Positions 17,786 through 26,672 of a stretch of DNA of 64,000 bases are shown here, in pieces. Position numbers and translations under genes: made by a program. Origin of the DNA: Leisingera methylohalidivorans DSM 14336 (lineage in GTDB: Bacteria > Pseudomonadota > Alphaproteobacteria > Rhodobacterales > Rhodobacteraceae); the NCBI RefSeq assembly GCF_000511355.1, contig NC_023135.1:1390371-1454370 (forward strand), given 5' to 3'. The notes below the pieces were generated by a model. The model saw only the letters and a program-made list of their open reading frames with translations, was not told where the DNA came from and searched no databases. Every line of letters starts with the position of its first letter. Positions within the stretch are counted from its first letter, which is position 1.

Positions 17786-19147
17786 TTATTCTGCGGGGAC
17801 GCTGGCAGCACCGGGCGGGTTCCGGCCTTCGGCGATCAGGATGCGGCGGGCGAGCGCGTAATTGTCCTCGGTGCCGCCGCGTTTGATCCGGCGGTCATCC
17901 AGGATTGCTTCGACCGCGTCAAGCTGGCCTGAGCGGATTCCCGCGTCTATGGTAATGCGTTCAAATACATCGCGTTGCGCGTGGCTGCCGCCGGCCAGCT
18001 GCATGCTGCCGCGGGCAGCAGCAAGATGCCTGAAGGCGGACCGGTAGTTGCCGTCGCCGAAGGCTTCCAGGCCATCGGCTGCCGCGCAGCCCGGATCGGC
18101 CATGCGGTCACGGGCCTCGGACCCGCCCTCTCCGGCGTCGGCGTGGATCCGTTGGACCAGCTTATGGGCGTCCTCCCTGCGGTGGCCGGTGAGCGCCAGA
18201 AGATAGTGCAGGTCGGCAAAAATCAGGCTGCCGTCCTCGGTCCGGTTGGCGCAAAGCTCTGACAGTTCCTCCCAGCGGTTACCGGCATCGACGCCTTCCA
18301 GCTCCAGCCGCACCAGTAATGAGGTAGCGTTGGAGATGTCGCGGTAATCGTCGGTCTTGTCCTTGCGCACCTCGGTGTCATACAGCGCCAGCGCCTCGTC
18401 CATCTGGCCCAGGTCCAGATGCATCAGCGCCTTGTGCCACCAGACGTGGTAGCGGAAGTTGTTGCAATGGGCCCAGGCCTCCTCGCGGCCGTGCAGCCAA
18501 TCCAGCCCTGATCTGGCATTGCCGGTCATGTCATGCACATGAGCCACGGCATGCAGGCCCCAGGCATCATCCGGGGCCATCCACAGCGCCTGGCGGCCGG
18601 CATTGGCCGCGCGCTCGAATTCGCCGGTTTCCTCCAGTGCAAAGGAGTGGCAGCCCAGAAGGTAGCCGCGGCCCGCGTGATCCGGAGTGTAAGCGGGCAT
18701 CACTCTTTCAACGGAGGCACGCATTCCTTCCGGGTCGCCAAGGATAAAGCGGATGCCGTGGCTGAGCTTCATTGCCAGAGTGTCCTGCGGGAAGGCGTCC
18801 AGAACCTCTTCCATCCGGCGGATCGCCTGGCTGGGCCGGCCCGCCAGCCAGGCTTCCAGCGCATCGGCGTATTTACGCTCGCGCGGCAGGGCAGTTTCGT
18901 AATGCGCCTTGGCGTCGCGCAGGGCCGCCTGCGCGGCCGGCAGCAGCTCCCGGCGGCTCAGCATCAGCAGAGACAGTCCCTTAACCGCATGAGCCAAGGC
19001 AAAGTCAGGCGCCGATTTCAGCACGGCACCCAGGTGATCGGCAGTCGCTGCGGCGTGGGCCAGAACCCCCATCTGCACGGCATTCCAATCCCGCAGCGCC
19101 GCTGCATCGGTCAGGCTGCTGTCTTGGCCGAAAATATCATGCGTCAT
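17786..19147 (-). CDS. TPR protein of the TTC38 family
   Basis: The 453-residue helical protein resembles tetratricopeptide repeat protein 38, a cytosolic family found in bacteria and animals with no established biochemical role. Recognisable segments are GYLLGCHSFALEETGEFERA, AWGLHAVAHVHDMTGN and FRYHVWWHKALMHLDLGQ, which form TPR-like helix pairs rich in His and Trp. The ATG at 19147 is chosen because the upstream extension has no family similarity; the ribosome-binding site is weak. It lies 24 bp upstream of opgC on the same strand, suggesting co-transcription with the glucan genes, though a functional link is only inferred. Confidence 0.82.
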   Translation of the reverse strand: MTHDIFGQDSSLTDAAALRDWNAVQMGVLAHAAATADHLGAVLKSAPDFALAHAVKGLSLLMLSRRELLPAAQAALRDAKAHYETALPRERKYADALEAWLAGRPSQAIRRMEEVLDAFPQDTLAMKLSHGIRFILGDPEGMRASVERVMPAYTPDHAGRGYLLGCHSFALEETGEFERAANAGRQALWMAPDDAWGLHAVAHVHDMTGNARSGLDWLHGREEAWAHCNNFRYHVWWHKALMHLDLGQMDEALALYDTEVRKDKTDDYRDISNATSLLVRLELEGVDAGNRWEELSELCANRTEDGSLIFADLHYLLALTGHRREDAHKLVQRIHADAGEGGSEARDRMADPGCAAADGLEAFGDGNYRSAFRHLAAARGSMQLAGGSHAQRDVFERITIDAGIRSGQLDAVEAILDDRRIKRGGTEDNYALARRILIAEGRNPPGAASVPAE

Positions 19148-19335
19148 GGGGGTCCAATCTTTCTCAAATAAAGCGCGGGTTCGGTGTCCTGATGAAAGAG
19201 TAGTCCATCGGGTCAGTCCGGGCGAACCCCGCTCGCGGTTTGGTGAAGGCCTGTGTGTGTCTGGTTGCAAAATACGCCGGATGTGTAGGATTTCCGGGGA
19301 AATTTATGCAAGCGGAAGGGATTGCGCGCCGCGAT

Positions 19336-19358
19336 AGCACCGCCGTTTTGGCGGTGCT
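19336..19358. terminator. Hairpin between CoA-transferase gene and TPR gene
   Basis: AGCACCGCC, a 5-nt loop, then GGCGGTGCT form a perfect 9-bp stem 50 bp after the stop of the CoA-transferase gene, which is read on the minus strand. There is no clear T-run on either side, so it may be a weak or Rho-assisted terminator. The rest of the 260-bp gap shows no gene. Confidence 0.45.
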
Positions 19359-19407
19359 TTGCCGGGAACTGTAACACTTGGCGGAAAGCCGCCGCGAATG
19401 ACGGCGC

Positions 19408-20607
19408 CTAGCGCTGCCCAAAGGGGTCGCTGGCACCCTGGATCTCCTCCGTCGCTTCGCCGCAGACGGGGGGCGGGTGCCGGTATGTTACAGGCGTGCG
19501 GGAGAAATTCAGCGGGTTGCCCAGCAGTTTGACCGGGCCGGCCGCGCTGTCCATGCCGATGGCCATATCACGGGCCGCGACCTGATCGGTGGCAAACAGC
19601 GTCTCCAGATCCTGCACCGGTCCTGCGGGAACCTTGCGGGCCTCCATCGCGCTCAGAACCTCCTCGGTGGTGAACCGCTGCACCGAAGGGATCAGGACCC
19701 CGTTCAGCGCGTCGCGGTTCTGCAGCCGGGCCGGATTGGTGGCAAAGCGGGCATCCTCTGCCAGGCCTTCGAGCCTGAGGAATTCCATGAAGCGGCGGAA
19801 CTGGCTGTCGTTTCCCACCGCCAGGATCACATGGCCGTCCGCGGTTTCATAGACGCCATAGGGCACAATGCTGGGATGCTGGTTGCCGCGGCGTTCGGGG
19901 ATCTGCCCGGTGTTCAGATAGGCGGTGCCCTCGTTGATCAGCCAGGCGATCTGAGCGTCCACCAGCGCCAGGTCGATCTGCTGGCCTTCGCCGGTCTTTT
20001 CGCGGTGATGCAGGGCCGACAGGATGCCGATACAGGCATACATGCCGCACATCACATCGGCGATGCCGACGCCGGCCTTCATCGGCTGGCCCTCCGGTTC
20101 GCCGGTCAGCGACATGATGCCTCCGAACCCCTGCGCCATGATGTCATAGCCGGGTTTGTGGCTGTTGGGGCCGGTCTGGCCGTAGCCGGAGATCGAGCAG
20201 TAGATCAGGCCCGGCAGATCATCCTTGAGGCTGGCATAGTCCAGCCCGTACTTAGCCAGCCCGCCCGGTTTGAAATTCTCGATCAGGATATCCGCCTCAG
20301 CCGCCAGGCGGCGGATGGCCTGCTGGCCGTCTTTTGCAGCGATATCAATGGCAACCGAGCGTTTGTTGCGGTTGGCGGCCATGAAATAGGCGGACAGGTC
20401 GGATTGGTTGCCGTCGGCGTCAGTTGCATAGGGCGGCCCCCATTGGCGGGTGTCATCGCCGCCGGTCTTGGGGTTTTCCACCTTGATGACCGTTGCGCCC
20501 AGATCCCCTAAAAGCTGGGTGCAGGTGGGGCCTGCCAGAATACGGGACAGGTCGAGAACCTTGACGCCGTGCAACGCGCCGTGGGGGAGAAGGTCAGATC
20601 CGGCCAT
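19408..20607 (-). CDS. CaiB/BaiF family CoA-transferase (class III)
   Basis: The protein has 399 residues and a complete class III CoA-transferase fold. It opens with GVKVLDLSRILAGPTCTQLL, followed by GATVIKVENPKTGGDDTRQW, the RNKRSVAIDI segment, ADILIENFKPGGLAKYGLDY with the expected acidic region, and GYGQTGPN. Such enzymes move CoA between carboxylic acids through an aspartyl-CoA intermediate. Two ATGs are in tandem; GGAGG sits 5 nt before the second, at 20607, which is preferred. The start lies inside the end of the ThDP-enzyme gene, so the two are coupled and probably act in one acid-degradation route whose substrate is unknown. Confidence 0.9.
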   Translation of the reverse strand: MAGSDLLPHGALHGVKVLDLSRILAGPTCTQLLGDLGATVIKVENPKTGGDDTRQWGPPYATDADGNQSDLSAYFMAANRNKRSVAIDIAAKDGQQAIRRLAAEADILIENFKPGGLAKYGLDYASLKDDLPGLIYCSISGYGQTGPNSHKPGYDIMAQGFGGIMSLTGEPEGQPMKAGVGIADVMCGMYACIGILSALHHREKTGEGQQIDLALVDAQIAWLINEGTAYLNTGQIPERRGNQHPSIVPYGVYETADGHVILAVGNDSQFRRFMEFLRLEGLAEDARFATNPARLQNRDALNGVLIPSVQRFTTEEVLSAMEARKVPAGPVQDLETLFATDQVAARDMAIGMDSAAGPVKLLGNPLNFSRTPVTYRHPPPVCGEATEEIQGASDPFGQR

Positions 20608-22207
20608 CATAGCCTCCGCGTTCGATCACAGCCGAGATGACGGTGAATCTGTCTGCCTGCATCGCGTCCTGCAGGGCTGCGCGCAATTCGCTGCGGTTTG
20701 TGACCGTCACGCCGTTGCCGCCAAAGGCGCGGCCTATCGCGGCAAAGTCATGCGCGGCAAAATCCACCCCGCCGTTCACAAGCTGGCGCTGGCGCTGCTT
20801 TAGCTCGATCAGCGCCAGGCTGGCATCGGCAAAGACGACAAAAATCGGCGCAACGCCCATTTCGGCTGCAGTGGAAAGCTCGCCCGCCACCATCAGGAAA
20901 CCGGCGTCGCCCGAGAAGCTGACCACCGGCCGGTCCGGCTGCGCCAGCTTGCGCCCGATCGCCATCGGCACCGCGCAGCCCATGGTGCAGAGGCCTGAAG
21001 ATTGGATCAGCCCGCGCGGTTCCCGGCATTGCCACATCTGGCTGAGCAGGATCCGGTGCGCACCGCTGTCGGCGGTGGCGAGGGTTTCCGGCGGCAAAAT
21101 GGCGCGGCATTCGGCGATCACGCCCGCCGGGCCCCAGCTGTCGTCCTGCGGGAAGGCGTCAGCCAGGGCCGCCTTCACAGCAGCGGGGCGGCCATCCGGC
21201 CAGGTTCCGCGCGGCCCTGTGCCTTCGGAAAAGGCCTCCAGCGCCGGTGCGATGGCGGTCAGGAAGGTGAGCCCCGCCTGATGCATGTAATGCGTATTGG
21301 CCACGGGCGCGATGTCGATCACTTGCTGGGTTTTCACGTCCCAGACGTTGCGCCAGCCGGGACGCATCTCGATCGGATCATAACCGATGGAGAGCACCAG
21401 ATCAGCCGCTTGCACCAATGGCAGCAGGTGTTTATCGGCCAGCGGCGACAGGCCGGCACCGCCGAGGCAAAGAGGGTGGTCTTCGGATATGATGCCCTTG
21501 GCCTTGTAGCTGGTAAGAAACGGGATCCGGTGTTTCTCCACAAAGGCGAGGAGGGCGGAGCCGGCGTTTTCCTGCACCGCGTCCAGGCCGATTACCGCGA
21601 CCGGGCGTTCTGCCGCCGCCAGCCAGTCACGCGCCTGCGCCAAGGATTCGCCGCTTGGCGCTGCTGCGCTTGCAGGCGCGCGGCGGATGCCGCGGTCCCT
21701 GGCCGGCGCATCGGCGGTAGAGATCGGCACGTCGATATGCACCGGGCCGTTGCGCGATTCGGTTGCGATGGCGACCGCCTTGTCCGCAATCAGACCGGCA
21801 GATTCCGCGTCCAGGCGGAACGTGGCCTTGGTGACCGGAGCGAACACTGCGCGGTGGTCAAGCACCTGATGGGTGTAGCTGTGTTCCTCAGCCGCATCGA
21901 CACAGCCGGTCAGCACCAGCATCGGCACCCGGTCCTGATGGGCGTTGGCGACAACATTGATGCCGTTCAGCGCACCGGGGCCGAGGGTGGCAACCAGAAT
22001 GACCGGTGCGCCATCGGCGTGATGCACCCCTTCGCCGATGAAGCCCGCGCAGTTTTCATGCTTGGCCAGATGAAAGGTAATGCCGGCGCGTGTCAGCGCG
22101 TCCACCAGCGTCAGCACTTCTCCTCCGGGCATGCCAAAGGCATGGCGGCAGCCTGCCTCGTACAGGCGCCGGGCCAGAACGTCAGCTGCACGTGAGGATA
22201 CTGTCAT
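20594..22207 (-). CDS. ThDP-dependent enzyme, acetolactate-synthase-like
   Basis: The 537-residue protein has the three-domain layout of the acetohydroxyacid-synthase/2-oxoacid-decarboxylase superfamily. The N-terminal pyrimidine-binding domain contains the catalytic Glu51 in LAKHENCAGF. The middle domain includes LSIGYDPIEMRP. The C-terminal diphosphate-binding domain has SFSGDAGFLMVAGELSTA, where the usual GDG is GDA. True catabolic or anabolic acetolactate synthases, sulfopyruvate or phosphonopyruvate decarboxylases and sulfoacetaldehyde acetyltransferases share this fold, so the reaction is open. The ATG at 22207 precedes MTVSSRAADVL and fits the family start. It is coupled to the downstream CoA-transferase gene. 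A TCTCAC-N6-GTGAGA palindrome lies 63 bp before the start. Confidence 0.85.
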   Translation of the reverse strand: MTVSSRAADVLARRLYEAGCRHAFGMPGGEVLTLVDALTRAGITFHLAKHENCAGFIGEGVHHADGAPVILVATLGPGALNGINVVANAHQDRVPMLVLTGCVDAAEEHSYTHQVLDHRAVFAPVTKATFRLDAESAGLIADKAVAIATESRNGPVHIDVPISTADAPARDRGIRRAPASAAAPSGESLAQARDWLAAAERPVAVIGLDAVQENAGSALLAFVEKHRIPFLTSYKAKGIISEDHPLCLGGAGLSPLADKHLLPLVQAADLVLSIGYDPIEMRPGWRNVWDVKTQQVIDIAPVANTHYMHQAGLTFLTAIAPALEAFSEGTGPRGTWPDGRPAAVKAALADAFPQDDSWGPAGVIAECRAILPPETLATADSGAHRILLSQMWQCREPRGLIQSSGLCTMGCAVPMAIGRKLAQPDRPVVSFSGDAGFLMVAGELSTAAEMGVAPIFVVFADASLALIELKQRQRQLVNGGVDFAAHDFAAIGRAFGGNGVTVTNRSELRAALQDAMQADRFTVISAVIERGGYDGRI

Positions 22208-22269
22208 CTTGTCCACCCAATCCGTTGATTTGCCGCCAGATTGCCAAGGATGCGGCGGCGCGCAAGCCC

Positions 22270-22287
22270 TCTCACGCCAGTGTGAGA
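22270..22287. promoter_or_regulatory. Palindrome upstream of the ThDP-enzyme/CoA-transferase operon
   Basis: TCTCAC-gccagt-GTGAGA is a perfect 6-bp inverted repeat 63 bp upstream of the ThDP-enzyme start. Its size and position suit an operator for a dimeric regulator. No candidate regulator gene is adjacent. Confidence 0.4.
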
Positions 22288-22326
22288 AATGCTGCGGCGG
22301 ATTTCGGCGCATGTCAGGCGCCTTGA

Positions 22327-22346
22327 GTATTTCTGACCAGAAAGAA
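22327..22346 (+). repeat. 20-bp interspersed motif, copy 2
   Basis: GTATTTCTGACCAGAAAGAA differs from the copy at 3022-3041 by one base. It lies just past the 3' end of the DUF302 gene. Confidence 0.5.
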
Positions 22347-22352
22347 GCAGGG

Positions 22353-22829
22353 CTATTTTTCCGCTCGTTCGGCAATCCGTGCAAAACGGCGGTCGAGCTG
22401 GTCTGCGAGGGCTTTCAGCTCAGCGCCGCCCTCCTCGGTGTAGGGCGCAAAGACATGCGAGGGCAGCTTATAGGCAAGGGTTGCGCTGCCGTCTTCTTCC
22501 TCGGTCACATAGATCCGGACCGGCGCTTCGATCATTGCAGCGGTGGACAGCGCCAGGATCTTTACCGCAAAATCATTGTTGAACAGGCCGATGACCCGGT
22601 TGCCCGGAATGGTGATACCGCGGGCGGCTGCGGCTTCAGTGGGACCTGCCTGGGTTACCACCCCCATACCCTCGGCCTTGGCCGCGGCTTTGACGTCATT
22701 GATCAGCTGCCCGTAGGGTTTGGAGGTTTCATGCACTGCCCAGCCGTCGCGCGGCGCGATGTTTCCGGCTGCGGCGGCTGCGGCTGCGGCTGCAAGGATC
22801 AGCGCAGCGGTCAGGCGTTTCAAAGACAT
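22353..22829 (-). CDS. Exported DUF302 protein
   Basis: The protein has 158 residues. It has an Ala-rich signal peptide (LTAALILAAAAAAAAAGNIA) and then a DUF302 domain: KPYGQLINDVKAAAKAEGMG, VIGLFNNDFAVKILALSTAA and APVRIYVTEEEDGSATLAYK. DUF302 proteins are small soluble proteins of unknown function, often found near metal or sulfur genes. The ATG at 22829 follows GGAGG at 7 nt, which decides the start. The next gene upstream on this strand is phoX, with a GC-rich hairpin between them, so this gene probably has its own promoter. Confidence 0.85.
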   Translation of the reverse strand: MSLKRLTAALILAAAAAAAAAGNIAPRDGWAVHETSKPYGQLINDVKAAAKAEGMGVVTQAGPTEAAAARGITIPGNRVIGLFNNDFAVKILALSTAAMIEAPVRIYVTEEEDGSATLAYKLPSHVFAPYTEEGGAELKALADQLDRRFARIAERAEK

Positions 22830-22934
22830 GACGGACCTCCAGGTGGTTATTCTTTGTTCTAGCGGCAAGGAGGCTGGCCGGCGGCTCACAATCGCGTGCG
22901 CCAGGCGGCGGCCGGCCCGTCAGAGCAGAAACCT

Positions 22935-22958
22935 GCGCGCGCCCCGGATGGCGCGCGC
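22935..22958 (-). terminator. GC-rich hairpin after phoX
   Basis: GCGCGCGCC-ccggat-GGCGCGCGC forms a perfect 9-bp stem 28 bp after the phoX stop on the minus strand. A short T-containing stretch follows. It is a likely terminator for phoX. Confidence 0.55.
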
Positions 22959-22985
22959 TCCGCTTGATAACAGGCGGGGTCCGGG

Positions 22986-25019
22986 TCAGGTGGCGATCTT
23001 GCCGCCGCCCTGCCGGGTCACTGCAACCACCGCCGGGCGCGGCGGCATATCCGGGTCGAAATCGGGCCAGCGGGTGGCGGGATCTTCAAAAGTCGACGCG
23101 CGCTCAAACCCCTTCAGCGCCATGGTGCCGTCGGTGCCGGGATGCTGCACCGCCAGGAACAGTGTTTCGCCGTCCGGCGTGAAATAGGGTCCGCACAGCT
23201 CAGCGCCTGCCGGGCAGCGGAAGAACAGTTTGGAATGGCCGCGCAAGTCCCCTTCGGTCTCCACCCCGTAAAGCCCGTCCGACTTGCCGGTCTTGTTCCA
23301 CTTCCGCCCCTGGTCGGTGGCGACCCAGAGGCGCCCATCGGCGTCAAAGGCGCAGTTGTCGGGCGAGGCGAACCAGCCGTTCTCCGAGGTTTCCGGGTTC
23401 CATTCCGCCCCGACGGCGGCAATGTCCGGATCGCCGCATTTGACCAGGATCGACCAGCGGCCGCGGGTGGCGGCATGGTCGCCGCCGTCTTCCTTGATTT
23501 CGATGATATGGCCGAAATCCGACCTTGCCCGCGGGTTGGCAGCGTCAGTCCGGCCGGACGTGCGCCGTGAATTATTGGTCAGCATGATATAAGCGGTGCC
23601 GTCGCCGCGCGGGGCGGCATCTTCAGGGCGGTCCATCGGTGTTGCTCCCAGCGCGTCGGCGGCAAGCCGCGCGTCGATCAGAACATCCGCCTGGCTGGCA
23701 AAGCCGTTCTCAGCCGTCAGAGGCCCTTGCCCATGCACCAGCGGCAGCCAGCGGACACTGCCGTCCGGGTCAAAGCGGGCGGCGTACAGCGTGCCGTCGC
23801 GCAGCAGGTTTGAATTGGCAGCCGGGTCAGCCGAAACCACGCCCTTGGAGACATATTTGTACTGATAGTCGAACCGCGCGTCGTCGCCCATGTAGACAAC
23901 CAGATGGCCGTCCTTGGAAGTGATGGTTTCAGCGCCTTCATGGCGGAAGCGTCCGAGGGCGGTGTGTTTCACCGGCGCGGCCTCCGGGTTGCGCGGATCA
24001 ACTTCAACAACCCAGCCGAAACGGTTGGCCTCATTGGGTTCCTTGTCGATGTTGAAGCGGTCGTAATACTTGCCCCAGGCGTACCAGCGGCCCGGCACGC
24101 CATAGCGGTTCATCCTGGCCGCTTCGGGCTGATCCGACAGGTCCGGCTTGCCGCCGGCGTCCAGCCTGTCCGTCCAGAAATAGCCGTGGAAGTTTTCCTC
24201 GGCCATCAGCCAGGTGCCCCAGGGGGTCATGCCGCCGGCGCAGTTGTTTAGGGTGCCGATGACCTGTGTGCCGCTTGGGTCTGCGCTGGTCTGCATCCGG
24301 GGATGTCCGGCAGCGGGACCGTCCATTCGCATCACCGTGTCCAGCGGCGTGATCCGGCGGTTCATTTTGCCATCCCGGACCACGGCCCATTTGCCATCAT
24401 CTATGCGGGCAATCTCGACCACTGAGCCGCCGTGCGCGGCCATTTCGATATCCACCAGCGCCTGGGTCATGCCGGCGAACTCCGCCTTGTCCTGGCGGCC
24501 GAGGCCCGGGAACATGACCTCTTCATTGGTGTATTCGTGGTTCACGCAGAGCAGGCCGCGGGAGCCTTCGGCGTTCAGGGGTAGAAAGCCGGCATAGTCG
24601 TTGTTGTAACCGAACTGCTGCAGCTGGGCCGCGGCCGATTGGTTCATCACGTCGAAATCCGGTGCGTCCGCAGTGATCGGGTCGCCCCAGCGCAGCAGGA
24701 CATCGGCGTCATAACCCCTGGCAACGTGGTGGGTTTCGTCGTTGCCCCAGGCCAGCTCATCAAAGGCATAGCGGCTGTTTGCTGCGGTGCCGGTCGCAGC
24801 AGCCTGGCGCGGTGCGGAGAGAGCGGCGGCGCCGAACAGGGCGGTGGTGGCGGAGACCCCCAGCAGGCCTTGCAGCATGTCCCGGCGGCCATAGCGGCTG
24901 GCGATCACGTCGCCGATGGTACGTTTCAGGTTCGGATTGGCCGGAATATCATCAAAGGTTTCAAAGGCTTCACCCTTGTTGCCGGTCTGCGGGTCGTCAA
25001 TGATCTGCTTGCGGTCCAT
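22986..25019 (-). CDS. phoX: PhoX-family exported phosphatase (DUF839)
   Basis: The 677-residue protein belongs to the PhoX/DUF839 family of secreted, Ca/Fe-dependent alkaline phosphatases. Family segments include LLCVNHEYTNEEVMFPG, LNNCAGGMTPWGTWLMAEEN, YKYVSKGVVSADPAANSNLL and CAFDADGRLWVATDQG. The N-terminus has an unusually long hydrophilic lead of about 45 residues before a Tat-like signal, SRYGRRDMLQGLLGVSATTA, as in other proteobacterial PhoX proteins. The ATG at 25019 follows GGAG at 6 nt; a TTG four codons upstream is rejected. Expression would be expected under phosphate limitation, but no convincing Pho box was found. Confidence 0.9.
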   Translation of the reverse strand: MDRKQIIDDPQTGNKGEAFETFDDIPANPNLKRTIGDVIASRYGRRDMLQGLLGVSATTALFGAAALSAPRQAAATGTAANSRYAFDELAWGNDETHHVARGYDADVLLRWGDPITADAPDFDVMNQSAAAQLQQFGYNNDYAGFLPLNAEGSRGLLCVNHEYTNEEVMFPGLGRQDKAEFAGMTQALVDIEMAAHGGSVVEIARIDDGKWAVVRDGKMNRRITPLDTVMRMDGPAAGHPRMQTSADPSGTQVIGTLNNCAGGMTPWGTWLMAEENFHGYFWTDRLDAGGKPDLSDQPEAARMNRYGVPGRWYAWGKYYDRFNIDKEPNEANRFGWVVEVDPRNPEAAPVKHTALGRFRHEGAETITSKDGHLVVYMGDDARFDYQYKYVSKGVVSADPAANSNLLRDGTLYAARFDPDGSVRWLPLVHGQGPLTAENGFASQADVLIDARLAADALGATPMDRPEDAAPRGDGTAYIMLTNNSRRTSGRTDAANPRARSDFGHIIEIKEDGGDHAATRGRWSILVKCGDPDIAAVGAEWNPETSENGWFASPDNCAFDADGRLWVATDQGRKWNKTGKSDGLYGVETEGDLRGHSKLFFRCPAGAELCGPYFTPDGETLFLAVQHPGTDGTMALKGFERASTFEDPATRWPDFDPDMPPRPAVVAVTRQGGGKIAT

Positions 25020-25172
25020 AGCGGGCTCCAAAAAATCACATTAATCGTGCCGGCTGACCGGCGGAGCCAAGACGGACCGGGATCATCATGGGCATGCGTG
25101 TAACAGCGGCATACAGGTTAACTCGGATTAGCCAGACTGTCACATGCGCCGGAGCGGCCTGCAATTGCCTGC

Positions 25173-25190
25173 CTGTCCCCGCGGGGACAG
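25173..25190. terminator. 18-bp perfect palindrome after soxT
   Basis: CTGTCCCC-GC-GGGGACAG lies 4 bp beyond the soxT stop on the minus strand. The stem is strong but there is no T-run. It may terminate soxT transcription or protect the mRNA 3' end. Confidence 0.4.
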
Positions 25191-25194
25191 CGGG

Positions 25195-26253
25195 TTATTC
25201 TGCCGGGCGGAAGCCTTCGATCAGCTGGCGCAGCCCGATGGCAGCGCCGGCAAAGATCGCCAGCATGGTGACGGGCGCCGAAACCGCCAGGAGGGAGAAC
25301 GCGCTGAGCCCCTGGCCCACAGTGCAGCCCATTGCGGTCACCGCGCCCGCACCCATGATCGCAGCACCGATGATCTGGCGGCGCAGCTCGCGCGGATCCT
25401 CGCAGGCCTCCCAGCGGAAATGCCCCTTGATCAGCGAGCCGAGGAAGGCGCCGGTCCAGACCCCGGCGATGGAGCCGACGGCAAAGGACAACGGGCGCAA
25501 GCCGCCGGTCATGGTCCAGAGGATGGTTTCGCCCAAGGGGGCGGAGAAGGAGTGGGAGACCACCGGCAGAGCGTCGAACCCTTCGGCATTGACATAAGTT
25601 GTGCCCGCCCAGCCGGAGGTGACTGCCAGCCCGACTGCAGCAGACCAGAACAGCGCCTGTCTGTCGGCGCGCAGTTCGGCATTGGCGAGGGAGGCCAGCA
25701 GGATCAACAGGCCGGCACCCGTCCCGATCGCCGCAACCGGCAGGCCGCTCCAGGCGGCGGCGTAATGCGCCAGTCCCGGCGGGATCTCGGTGGTCACGTC
25801 CTGCTGCGCGAAGAACTGGTTGCGCAGGGGGGCGAGGGGGCCGGCCAGAACAACATAGGTGGAGACGCCCATTACCAGCACGATCACAAAGCTGCGCAGA
25901 TCGCCGCCGCCCAGCCGGGCGATGGCGCCGTAGCCGCAGTTGCCGCTGAGAGCCATGCCATAGCCGAACATCAGCCCGCCAAGGATCGACGCGGCGGGCA
26001 TCCAGCGGATCGAGAGGTAAAAGGACTGTCCGGCATCAATCAGATCCAGTCCGATCAGGGCAAAGCTTGAAGTGACTGAAACACCGATGGCCACACCCCA
26101 CATCCGCATCCGCAGAGAGGAGCCGCCGTACAGCAGGTCTTCGATTGCACCCAGGGTGCAGAAGCGTCCCAGCCGCGCGGCAAGACCCAGCAGCACACCG
26201 CCCAGCAGCCCGATGCAGGCGGCCAGCTGGTGTTCTGTCAGGAGATCAAACAT
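25195..26253 (-). CDS. soxT: YeeE/YedE-family sulfur-compound transporter SoxT
   Basis: This 352-residue membrane protein contains two tandem YeeE/YedE units. The conserved cysteine motifs are GRFCTLGAIEDLLYGG near residue 31, ALSGNCGYGAIARLGGGDLR near 105, and AMGCTVGQGLSAFSLLA near 310. Members of this family import thiosulfate or other sulfane-sulfur compounds by passing them along the cysteines. In some sox clusters a gene of this type, called soxT, lies with soxR and soxS, as here: it is 20 bp after soxR on the same strand. It probably supplies, exports or senses sulfur substrate for the sox system. The family call is firm; the name soxT rests on position. Confidence 0.85.
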   Translation of the reverse strand: MFDLLTEHQLAACIGLLGGVLLGLAARLGRFCTLGAIEDLLYGGSSLRMRMWGVAIGVSVTSSFALIGLDLIDAGQSFYLSIRWMPAASILGGLMFGYGMALSGNCGYGAIARLGGGDLRSFVIVLVMGVSTYVVLAGPLAPLRNQFFAQQDVTTEIPPGLAHYAAAWSGLPVAAIGTGAGLLILLASLANAELRADRQALFWSAAVGLAVTSGWAGTTYVNAEGFDALPVVSHSFSAPLGETILWTMTGGLRPLSFAVGSIAGVWTGAFLGSLIKGHFRWEACEDPRELRRQIIGAAIMGAGAVTAMGCTVGQGLSAFSLLAVSAPVTMLAIFAGAAIGLRQLIEGFRPAE

Positions 26254-26273
26254 ACGGGGATTTCAATCAGGCC

Positions 26274-26612
26274 TCAGCTTCCGTCTTTGCAGAACAGGTC
26301 ATAGACCACTTCCAGCATGCGGCGGGGTTTGTCGTCGGCGAGGCGGTAGAAGATCGCCTTGCCCTCCCTGCGGGGAATGACCAGGCCTTCGAGACGCAGA
26401 CGGGAGAGTTGCTGGGAGACAGCGGCCTGGCGGGCCGACAACAGCTCTTCCAGTTCGGTCACCGATTTTTCGCCGGAGACCAGGTGGCACAGGATCATCA
26501 GCCGCCCTTCATGGCTGATCGCCTTGAGGAAGTTGGAGGCCTTGGTGGCGTTGTCCACCATCCTGTCCATTTCTTCCGGATCCATATCGGCGGAAAACTT
26601 CGGTAGTGCCAT
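26274..26612 (-). CDS. soxR: ArsR-family sulfur-responsive repressor SoxR
   Basis: SoxR is the repressor of sox operons. The 112-residue protein is an ArsR-type winged helix with the recognition region LLSARQAAVSQQLSRLRLEG and the wing GLVIPRREGKAIFYRLA. It has just two cysteines, Cys42 in LMILCHLV and Cys108 in DLFCKDGS. This spacing matches the persulfide-sensing SqrR/BigR group, in which two cysteines join through a sulfur bridge and release DNA. It has a perfect AGGAGG ribosome-binding site. It probably binds the four ATTC-N8-GAAT repeats described below. This is not the MerR-type redox SoxR of E. coli. Confidence 0.92.
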   Translation of the reverse strand: MALPKFSADMDPEEMDRMVDNATKASNFLKAISHEGRLMILCHLVSGEKSVTELEELLSARQAAVSQQLSRLRLEGLVIPRREGKAIFYRLADDKPRRMLEVVYDLFCKDGS

Positions 26613-26672
26613 CTGTTGCCTCCTGAGCGGCGCGCGGGCGCCGCACTCCCCTTCTTGCCCCCGTACGGGCGG

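Noticed and set aside
25100..25150. A Pho box in front of phoX
   Set aside because: Single CTGT-type units occur, such as CTGTCAC at 25137-25143, but no second unit at the 11-bp spacing of a PhoB site was found.
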